Source: Microcaldota archaeon (GTDB taxonomy: Archaea > Micrarchaeota > Micrarchaeia > Anstonellales > Bilamarchaeaceae). From it: 7,150 nt of DNA. The translations under genes were made by a program, and so were the position numbers. Positions 1 through 6,500 of this stretch are shown here, one piece after another. How positions within the stretch are numbered: position 1 is the first letter of the stretch; each line of letters starts with the position of its first letter. The notes under the pieces are model-generated. The model did not search any database, was not told the DNA's origin, and saw only the letters and a program-made list of their open reading frames with translations. Location of the stretch: assembly GCA_018813445.1 (NCBI GenBank), contig JAHJBR010000126.1, positions 1-7,150 on the forward strand. The letters run 5' to 3'.

Positions 1-1
1 A

Positions 2-925
2 TTGGAAAAACTCAATGACGCAGAATTGGATTCTGCGCTTTCAGAAATAAGTATAATCGCAAGAGCAACCCCTGCTTCGAAACTCCGCGTAGTGGAACGC
101 ATGGTGAAAAAAGGCGAAATAGTCGCAGTCACCGGGGATGGAGTTAATGATGCTCCTGCACTAAAAAAAGCCCACGTTGGAGTAGTGATGGGCAAGACAG
201 GAACAGAAGTGAGCAAAAGCGTTGCAGACCTTATTTTAATGGATGATAATTTTGCCACTCTTGAAAAAGCAATAGAATATGGAAGGGTAATAACCAATAA
301 CATAATCAGCTTCCTTAGATTCCAGATAACCACCAACATTGCCCTTGTGCTTCTTTCCTTACCCTATGTAATGGGAATCAAAATCTTTGATCCGATTCAA
401 ATTTTATGGATAAACCTTCTCATAGATGGCCCACCTGCCCTTACTCTTGGTTTAGAAAAACCAAGCAAAAGCACTATGAAAGACAAACCAAAGAAAAGAA
501 CAACATTCATTAATCCACACTTCATTTCCACAACCCTGAATATGGCATTCTACATGACCGCGATTTCCCTGCTCTTGTTTTTCTATTATTCTAATTCCAA
601 CCCAGTTAATGCAACTGCAGCAACCTTCACTGCATTTGTTTTCATGCAGCTTTTCAATGCTTTGAATAGCCGCTCCAAATCCCAACCATTTCATTCTAAA
701 TTGCTTTCAAACCCATGGATGGTTATTACTCTGCTTTCAGTTGCAGCCCTTCAAATATCCATAATAAGCATTCAGCCACTTAAGGAATTCTTCAGAATCG
801 CTGATGCAAGCCTTTCCAATGTTGATTTGATTATTGCGATTGCTGCAGGCTCAACTGTGCTTATTCTAGGCGAAGCAACCAAATACTTTAGAAGAAAGCA
901 TTTGGGTTTTTCCCCTAGCCTATGA
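2..925 (+). CDS. P-type Ca2+-transporting ATPase, C-terminal part (5' truncated by window edge)
   Basis: This is the C-terminal third of a P2-type cation pump, which couples ATP hydrolysis to ion export across the cell membrane. The first codon (TTG) is only the window edge; the true start lies outside. Visible parts, in fragment numbering: the end of the P domain with the Mg-binding hinge motif TGDGVNDAP at 44-52; M5 at about 103-124; M6 with WINLLID at 136-142, whose Asn138 and Asp142 match the Asn and Asp of Ca2+ site II in SERCA; then four more hydrophobic segments at about 172-197, 204-225, 238-257 and 274-296. The segment FMQLFNALNSRS is typical of the family's C-terminal domain. M5 reads TTNIALVL, with Leu where SERCA has the site I Glu, which resembles plasma-membrane (PMCA) pumps and suggests one Ca2+ per cycle. 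The phosphorylated Asp and the nucleotide domain are not in view. A Mn2+ or other cation specificity cannot be excluded. Confidence 0.93.
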   Translation: MEKLNDAELDSALSEISIIARATPASKLRVVERMVKKGEIVAVTGDGVNDAPALKKAHVGVVMGKTGTEVSKSVADLILMDDNFATLEKAIEYGRVITNNIISFLRFQITTNIALVLLSLPYVMGIKIFDPIQILWINLLIDGPPALTLGLEKPSKSTMKDKPKKRTTFINPHFISTTLNMAFYMTAISLLLFFYYSNSNPVNATAATFTAFVFMQLFNALNSRSKSQPFHSKLLSNPWMVITLLSVAALQISIISIQPLKEFFRIADASLSNVDLIIAIAAGSTVLILGEATKYFRRKHLGFSPSL

Positions 926-929
926 ATTT

Positions 930-935
930 AGTGAT
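930..935 (+). promoter_or_regulatory. Ribosome binding site of the HemK2-like gene
   Basis: AGTGAT matches the archaeal Shine-Dalgarno core GGTGAT at five of six positions and ends 3 nt before the ATG at 939. It lies in the 13-bp gap after the ATPase stop, which fits translation from a shared transcript. The minus-strand HEAT gene has a similar element with the same 3-nt spacing. Confidence 0.45.
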
Positions 936-938
936 TTA

Positions 939-1526
939 ATGGAATTTGAAAACATTAAATTAGAAATATTTCCTGAAGTTTACGAACCTGCAGAAGATTC
1001 ATTTCTTCTTGCTAAATATGCAAAAACCCTTAATGGAGATGTTCTGGAAATTGGCTGCGGCTGTGGAATTGCATCTCTTGCTTGTGCAAAATCAAATTCG
1101 AAAAATTCAGTTCTGGGTGTTGATATCAATCCAAAAGCTGTATCTAATTCAGCGCACAATGCTGCTCTAAATAAAATAAAGAACGCTTTATTTATCCAAA
1201 GCAATCTATTTTCCAACGTAAATGGAAAGTTCGATGCAATAATGTTTAATCCACCTTACCTTCCCACAACAAAAAAAGAAAAACTAAAAGATAATCTCAA
1301 TTATGCATTTGATGGCGGAAAAACTGGAAGAGAAACCACAGATATTTTCATTTCATCTGTGAAATCATTCCTAAAACCACATGGCGTAGTTCTCCAAGTC
1401 GAAAGTAGTCTTGCAGGAATAGAAAAAACAATGAATAGGTTTAGCTCACTCGGTTTTAAAACTAAAATCCTAGAACAAGAAAAGTTCTTTTTTGAAAAAC
1501 TTGCTATAATAAGCGCAAAGCTATAG
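939..1526 (+). CDS. HemK2/Mtq2-type protein N5-glutamine methyltransferase
   Basis: This is an S-adenosylmethionine-dependent class I methyltransferase of the HemK2/N6AMT1/Mtq2 branch. In characterised members the target is the Gln of the GGQ loop in the class I release factor (aRF1/eRF1), and activity needs the partner Trm112. Diagnostic features: the N-terminal VYEPAEDSFLL (14-24), a hallmark of this branch; the SAM-binding loop EIGCGCG (37-43); acidic Asp62 after strand 2; the catalytic NPPY (104-107) followed by LPT; and the DGGKTGRE block (125-132). The 195-residue length fits the compact archaeal/eukaryotic form, which lacks the N-terminal helical domain of bacterial PrmC. The ATG is preceded by a GTGAT element, and no other in-frame start precedes it after the ATPase stop. 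It probably shares a transcript with the ATPase gene. NPPY also occurs in adenine DNA methylases, but the YEPAED and GG..GRE blocks favour the release-factor enzyme. Confidence 0.9.
   Translation: MEFENIKLEIFPEVYEPAEDSFLLAKYAKTLNGDVLEIGCGCGIASLACAKSNSKNSVLGVDINPKAVSNSAHNAALNKIKNALFIQSNLFSNVNGKFDAIMFNPPYLPTTKKEKLKDNLNYAFDGGKTGRETTDIFISSVKSFLKPHGVVLQVESSLAGIEKTMNRFSSLGFKTKILEQEKFFFEKLAIISAKL
1521..1526. other. Shared palindromic double stop CTATAG of two convergent genes
   Basis: The hexamer CTATAG equals its own reverse complement. The rightward methyltransferase gene reads it as CTA TAG (Leu-stop), and the leftward HEAT-like gene also reads it as CTA TAG from the other strand. The two coding regions therefore overlap by exactly 6 bp and both proteins end in leucine. 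No spacer remains for terminators between the genes, so each transcript must run into the opposite gene. Confidence 0.9.
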
Positions 1527-2681
1527 AACTATACACACTTTTCCTTTTTTGCTTATCGTAACTGCGGTTTCTCCTGAAAATGCAAAAGTCTTCACCTGTC
1601 CTTTCTCAACCTTTATCATCATTTCAGGCAAAATTCCAGTTCCTCTTCCATCAAAAAGATAGATTATCCCTTCACTTCCCTCATTATCATTAACTATTAT
1701 TCGTGTATATGTATCCATTTTAGTTTTGGTCCTTGCATACTCCCCCTGAGTGACAATTTTAACCAACAATTCATCAGTGTTCACATTCCTCATTCCATTC
1801 TTCAATTCAGTAAGATGAGTTATGTTTGCTGCCTTGAATCTTTGTTTTGCCATCTTGAATGCTAATTTTACGTCATCCTCCATCTGCTTAATCATCTTCT
1901 GGCTTTGCTGAAACATCACCTGCTCATCTCCATCGCAAGCCATCATTATCTCAAAAGCCCTTTTGAATATTGTTTTGCCCCCTTGTTCCTCATCCACTGC
2001 TTCAGGTATTTCCACTGCTTCTGGTTCATCCACAGAAACCAGCTCATCAAGCTCCTTGCTTATCTTCTCAGGTTCAATAGCTGCCCCAATGCTTTCAAGC
2101 TCCTCCTGAACCACTCCTCTTACTTCTTCAGGTATACTTTGCACCTCAATTTCCCTAGCTGCCCTTTCTTCTTCACTCATTATTACATCTAATCCTGAAA
2201 TAATATCTACATAGGATGTAAGCATCCGTTGTATGCTTTTCTCCCGTTTCTCCATATCCACTGGTTCTGAACCCACTGCTTTTTTGTAAACTTTCTCAAT
2301 GGTAGGCATCATCTTGCTCTTCACCATTGCAGATTTAGTCTTGCCCAATCCCTTATCGAATATCCTTTCTATTGGTTGCAGAAGCTTTCTTTTCTTTCCA
2401 TCTGTTGCTTCAGGAATAGCACCATTACTATCATCATCATTGGAAGCAGAGCCAAATATTTCAGCAAAAGATATTGCATTCTTATCCATGGTCTGCCTTT
2501 TGGAAAGTATGTCTCTTGCAGTAGCCTTCACCTTTTCATCCTTATCATAGGAAAGCTCCAGCAACGCGAAAGTAGCACCAGGATCATCGCTCTCAGCAAG
2601 CCTTAGGGCAGCCTCCTTTCTTACTGAAGGTTTTTCATCAAAAGTAAGAGAAATTATCTTCTGCAGCTCTCGTTTTTCCAT
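1521..2681 (-). CDS. Uncharacterised protein with N-terminal HEAT-like helical segment and conserved-looking C-terminal domain
   Basis: I do not recognise a characterised family. Residues 15-61 look like one or two HEAT-type helical repeats (PSVRKEAALRLAES, then a second helix pair with KVKATARDIL). Residues about 63-100 are polar, with an Asp/Asn stretch at 81-86. Residues 100-215 are charged and helix-rich, and 203-233 are strongly acidic with Pro-Glu-Ala-Val repeats, probably a flexible linker. Residues 236-310 look helical (many Met, Lys, Gln). The last 70 residues look like a small beta-rich domain: TRIIVND (326-332), IIYLFDGRGTG (339-349), then ISKKGKVCIVL at the C-terminus. There is no signal peptide or membrane segment, so it is probably cytoplasmic. 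The ATG has an AGGATGAT element 3 nt upstream. It is second in an operon with the TrmJ gene. HEAT repeats mediate protein binding; a scaffold role is only a guess. Confidence 0.75.
   Translation of the reverse strand: MEKRELQKIISLTFDEKPSVRKEAALRLAESDDPGATFALLELSYDKDEKVKATARDILSKRQTMDKNAISFAEIFGSASNDDDSNGAIPEATDGKKRKLLQPIERIFDKGLGKTKSAMVKSKMMPTIEKVYKKAVGSEPVDMEKREKSIQRMLTSYVDIISGLDVIMSEEERAAREIEVQSIPEEVRGVVQEELESIGAAIEPEKISKELDELVSVDEPEAVEIPEAVDEEQGGKTIFKRAFEIMMACDGDEQVMFQQSQKMIKQMEDDVKLAFKMAKQRFKAANITHLTELKNGMRNVNTDELLVKIVTQGEYARTKTKMDTYTRIIVNDNEGSEGIIYLFDGRGTGILPEMMIKVEKGQVKTFAFSGETAVTISKKGKVCIVL
1538..1550 (+). terminator. Possible oligo-T terminator of the ATPase/methyltransferase transcript
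   Basis: A T-rich tract (CTTTTCCTTTTTT) begins about 12 bp past the methyltransferase stop. Archaeal RNA polymerase can terminate at oligo-T tracts without a hairpin, and I see no convincing stem upstream. The tract lies inside the 3' end of the opposing gene, where it encodes part of the Lys-Lys-Gly-Lys segment near the C-terminus, so its T-richness could simply reflect Lys codons. For the opposite direction only short T runs exist (for example 1499-1495). Confidence 0.3.
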
Positions 2682-2684
2682 GTT

Positions 2685-2692
2685 ATCATCCT
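2685..2692 (-). promoter_or_regulatory. Ribosome binding site of the HEAT-like gene
   Basis: On the minus strand AGGATGAT lies 3 nt before the ATG. GATGAT differs from the archaeal core GGTGAT at one base. It sits in the 29-bp gap after the trmJ stop and supports internal initiation on a bicistronic transcript and the choice of this ATG. Confidence 0.5.
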
Positions 2693-2710
2693 AGACCGTT
2701 ATTAATACAC

Positions 2711-3448
2711 TTATGGGTTTAAAACTATTTTCTGTTTATTTACTCCTTTTCTTATTTCACCACTCTTATCCATTACTTCCATAAGTTCCCTAAATACATT
2801 CAACAACGCTCGTACTTCATGCTCGTTTGCTTGCGCCCTTCCCACAACTCTTTTCAATGCAACTGGCCCGCGCTTATTTTTAGTTTGGAGTGTTGTACAT
2901 AAAGTTTTGAATATTCTATGCATTGCTTCCAATTCCTGTTTTTTCGGAGCATTTTCTCCTTGCCCTCCTTTTCTATCCGCCAGTGTATACAACGCAATCG
3001 CAGCCGCATGCGAAATATTCAAAACTGGATACGTTTCACTGCTTTCTATATTCAAAAGCAAATCACATTTATTCAATTCATCCTGATTCAAACCTATTCC
3101 TTCTCTTCCAAAAACCAAAGCGATCCGCTTCCCGTCATAATATTTCATTCTTTTTGCAAAATCCCTTAAAGGAACAACGCCGCGTATAGTCCCTTTATTC
3201 CTTACCTTTACTCCAGTTGTTCCAATCACAAAATCACAGCCCTTGATAGCCTGTTCCCAACCTCTAACCTTTTTCATTTTCTGAAGAATATCTTTAGCAT
3301 GCTTAGCCCCCTTATATGCATCAATATTTATTCTGCATTTCATATTCACTGTATACAATTCAGAAAATCCAAAATTCTTCATAACTCTGCAAACTGAACC
3401 CAAATTAGAAGAATATTCAGTTTCAACAAGCACAACTCTAACTTTCAT
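2711..3448 (-). CDS. trmJ: TrmJ-type tRNA 2'-O-methyltransferase (SpoU/SPOUT family)
   Basis: This is a SPOUT-superfamily methylase with the knotted SAM-binding fold, predicted to methylate a ribose in the tRNA anticodon loop. Archaeal TrmJ is known to make 2'-O-methylcytidine at position 32. All three SpoU motifs are visible: motif 1 NLGSVCRVMKNFG (15-27), with the catalytic-type Arg at 21; motif 2 ALVFGREGIGL (110-120), with Glu116; and motif 3 YPVLNISHAAAIALY (140-154), which forms the knot and cofactor site. Residues about 165-245 form a helical, Lys/Arg-rich C-terminal extension, as in TrmJ (244 residues in the family is usual; this one has 245), which helps tRNA binding. TrmL/TrmH-like methylases are the alternative, but the N-terminal VLVETEYSSNLGSVCR and the extension favour TrmJ. 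It is the first gene of a minus-strand pair, with a TATA-like box about 26 nt upstream of its ATG and no Shine-Dalgarno, so a leaderless message is likely. Confidence 0.9.
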   Translation of the reverse strand: MKVRVVLVETEYSSNLGSVCRVMKNFGFSELYTVNMKCRINIDAYKGAKHAKDILQKMKKVRGWEQAIKGCDFVIGTTGVKVRNKGTIRGVVPLRDFAKRMKYYDGKRIALVFGREGIGLNQDELNKCDLLLNIESSETYPVLNISHAAAIALYTLADRKGGQGENAPKKQELEAMHRIFKTLCTTLQTKNKRGPVALKRVVGRAQANEHEVRALLNVFRELMEVMDKSGEIRKGVNKQKIVLNP

Positions 3449-3468
3449 GGTTGAAATTTGCCCAATAG

Positions 3469-3480
3469 TAATTTAAACCT
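3469..3480. promoter_or_regulatory. Palindromic TTTAAA TATA-like box in the divergent intergenic region
   Basis: TTTAAA at 3472-3477 reads the same on both strands. On the minus strand its centre is about 26 nt from the A of the trmJ ATG, the spacing expected between an archaeal TATA box and a transcription start, so trmJ mRNA would begin at or near its start codon. A purine-rich GAGTAGG lies just upstream on that strand, where a BRE would sit. On the plus strand the centre is about 43 nt before the surface-protein ATG, which would put a start near A3501 and give a leader of about 17 nt. Dual use is inferred from spacing only. Confidence 0.5.
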
Positions 3481-3506
3481 ACTCTCAGTTATCCCCTCAG
3501 AATAAA

Positions 3507-3516
3507 GGGCTGGGCT
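3507..3516 (+). repeat. GGGCT direct duplication just before the surface-protein start
   Basis: GGGCTGGGCT is a tandem duplication of GGGCT immediately upstream of the ATG (one G between). It does not match the GGTGAT ribosome site used by the neighbouring genes, so initiation of the surface protein may rely on a short, weakly structured leader. Its role is unknown. Confidence 0.35.
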
Positions 3517-3517
3517 G

Positions 3518-3598
3518 ATGTTTGATTCAAAACAATATTGTAAAATATATTTTACCCTTCTTTTCCTAGCACTTCTCATCAATCATACAGAAGCAGCA
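3518..3598 (+). other. Signal peptide of the surface protein
   Basis: The region encodes MFDSKQYCK, then a 12-residue hydrophobic core IYFTLLFLALLI, then NHTEAA. The n-h-c layout and small residues near 24-27 fit signal peptidase I cleavage before Ala27 or Ser28. Cys8 precedes the hydrophobic core, so it is not a lipobox. The first repeat begins right after the predicted site. Confidence 0.75.
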
Positions 3599-6500
3599 TC
3601 AGTAACTCTAGACAGTCCTTCAGACAACTCACTTGTTGATCTTAAAACCGAACTCACTTCATTTTACTGGTTCGTAAATGGGTTTACTAACTCAGCCGCA
3701 TGCACACTTTCCATATCTGGCTCTAATAAAATAACCGCAGTTAACCCTAATTGCGCAAACAATGCAAAATGCCGGGTAGATGTGACCACCAACCAATTAA
3801 CTACCGGAGAATATGATTGGAATGTTTCATGTACAAACGTTATTGCAACAGCATCCAGTGGAGTATGGTCTTTTCAAGCATTCACACAAGGCGAGGATGC
3901 AACATGTGAAATACTTTCACCCCAAACAGGTGAGGTTTTTCCCGCACCACCTAACAACGTATTTTACACTTGGAAAACTGGAAACCTAGATTTTCCTTAT
4001 AATTGCAACATATTTGTAGACAGCTATTTCATAATCTCTACAACCTCCAACAACGATGAGGACTCAACCACCTCAACAGTTCCAATGGGTTTGCATGCAA
4101 TGAAGATGAATTGCTTTGATCCAGATACAAGCGTGGATTGCGGTCAAAGGCTTTTCAATGTGGATGGAGAAATAATCCTAGATTTACCTGCAGATGGAAT
4201 CACGCTCAATTCAATGTCCAACACATTCTCTTTCCGAACTCGTGGTTTCAGCTTGCAACCTAGCTGCAACCTTTCCATATACAATACCACTGGACTTTAT
4301 ACAAAAATCTCAAGCTTTTCCCATCTTTCAAATCCAAATTATGAAGATGATTTCTCCAAAACAATAAGCGATCTTCCTGAAGGAGACTACACATGGTCAG
4401 TATATTGTGCACGAGATGAGAATTCAGTATCAAGCTTAACCAACCACTTTACTATTGATTACCCAGTTCCGTTAATCACTCTAACCAATCCAGACGGCTC
4501 TGCACCTGTGCAGTCCACTCCTTATACATTTAGAATTGATTATAACAGCTACACTGGCCCTACCTGTGGAATTTCAATTTATGCAGTTCCATCAAACAAC
4601 CTTATTTACTATAATTCAAAGAGCTGCTGGGGGGGAAAAGGCGAATTCTCAGTTCCTAATCTTTTGGAAGGAAACTATAAATGGAACGCTTCTTGTTCTC
4701 AAGGAGTTTATCCAAAAAGTTCTGCTGGCCCAGTAAACTTTTTAGTTGATTATAATGACCCGAACCTTGTTCTTACTGATCCAGCTGAAGGATTTACAAT
4801 CACGACTACCTCTTATTTCTTTAGATTAGGTTATGGAGTTTACTCTAGCCCAACCTGTGCAATATCGATATATAATAAATCAAATAGTTTAGCATATACT
4901 GGATCCAAATCCTGCGGTGCAGGAAGCTGCTCATTTTTCCTATCAAATGCGCTTCCTGAAGCAGAATATAAATGGAACGCATCGTGCTCCCAAGGAGTTT
5001 ATCCACAAAGTTCTGCTGGATTCGGAAACTTTTCAGTTGATTATCCAAACCCAACGTTAACTCAAACTGCTCCTTTGGAAGGAGTTGAACTGAATCAGAG
5101 CTCCAACTACTTCACTCTTTCCTATTCAGGATACACTTCCCCTAGCTGCAGTATCTTCATCTACACCGATTCTCATTCCCTACAAACCACCAGCACAAAA
5201 TTCTGTGCTGGAAACACATGCACATTCACAATTTCAAATCTTCCAGAAGGAAACTATTCCTGGAACGCATCCTGCTCCCAAAATCTTTTTCAAAATATCT
5301 CCACAGAACTAAAGAATTTTTCAGTAAAATACCCAATCCCAACTTTAGTCCAATCCAATCCCAACGATGGTGTCGATCTCACTTTGATTACAAATTATTT
5401 TAACCTAACTTACACGGGATATACTTCCCCTGCCTGCGAAATCCTAATAACCAATGCAGGCACTGGCTTCTCACAAAAATATTCGCTTTCCTGTTCAGGA
5501 GGAAACTGCTTTCGGGGTATTTCAAACCTTCCTGCAGCACTTGGCTATTCCTGGTTTGGAAACTGCAGCCAATCAATGCTTTTACCAACTACCACTGGCT
5601 CACGTTCATTTAATGTGAGATATGACAATACAGCATGCGATCTTTTATCTCCAGCAAACAATTCAGTTCAATCTCTGCTTTCAATACTGTTCCAATCCAA
5701 TTTCTCAGGGTTCGCAGCCAACCCCAGCTGCACTTTACACATTTACCCTGTTGCAGGAGGAGTTCCAACACATACAGGAATGTCTTGCAATATTGCAGAT
5801 AACACTTGTTCTAAATCAGTGCTAAACCTTGGCTCAGGATTCTATTTATGGAATGTTACTTGCACAAGAGCACCGCAAGCAGATGCAAAAAGCAAAACAT
5901 TTACCTTTGAAGTAAGGTATGCTGATACAGAATGCCACTTGATTCATCCATCTGAAGGCTATGTAATAAATACAACCACAAACGTCCTTTATGCAAATTT
6001 CTCAGGTTTTCTTTCCCCTCCTTCAGCCCGCTATGATATATACGATTTTTCCAGTGGTTCTAAGATCACTTCCAATTCCTTAATATGTTCAGGGCTAACA
6101 GGAAATTGCACAGGCACAATGCCTTTGCTTGCTGAAGGAAATTATACCTGGAATATAACATGCACCAAAGCCCCGCAAAACCCAGCATCCAGCGAAATAG
6201 TGCGATTCGAAGTCGATTACCCTGATTCAAATCTTACTCTAGTTTATCCTGCACCGGCAGATATAGTAAGCAGTCTAATCAACATCTTCAATATTTCCTA
6301 CAATCTATATTCATCTCCAATGTGTGCAATCTCAATTTACAATTCCTCCTTGAGTCAAGCCTTTTATTGGAGACAGGCATGCCCGGCTGGAACTTGCCCA
6401 TTCATAGTCTCAAATCTTCCAGAAGATATATACACATGGAATGCATCCTGCTCCCAAGGAATTCTACCCACTGATTCCACCAGCGCAGGCACATTCGCAG

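Noticed and set aside
939..1526. DNA adenine methyltransferase, suggested by NPPY
   Set aside because: The YEPAEDSFLL start, the GG..GRE block and the 195-residue length fit the HemK2/Mtq2 protein methyltransferase branch; no DNA target-recognition domain and no restriction gene nearby.
1905..2192. Plus-strand ORF opposite the HEAT-like gene
   Set aside because: Its sequence is rich in His, Leu and Phe, typical of the reverse of Lys/Glu-rich coding DNA; no motif or ribosome site.
2682..2710. Separate promoter for the HEAT-like gene (ATTAATA in the gap and trmJ 3' end)
   Set aside because: An AT-rich ATTAATA is present, but it is only about 20 nt from the ATG, closer than a TATA box should be, and a ribosome site fits an operon better.
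2918..3189. Two overlapping plus-strand ORFs opposite trmJ
   Set aside because: Antisense shadows of motif 2 and motif 3 coding sequence in a well-supported gene.
4629..4635. Frameshift or pseudogene at the G7 run
   Set aside because: The same frame continues with conserved domain motifs on both sides, so the gene is intact as given.
4536..4736. Plus-strand alternative-frame ORFs in the repeat region (also 5218-5403 and 5622-5825)
   Set aside because: They overlap the 1211-codon frame, which has consistent domain repeats, a signal peptide and a plausible start; the alternative frames show no such pattern.
4845..5054. Minus-strand open frame of 69 codons inside the repeat region (with similar ones at 5400-5588, 6364-6585 and 6582-6767)
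   Set aside because: All lie opposite the long repeat-protein frame, recur because the DNA is repetitive, and encode no recognisable motif.
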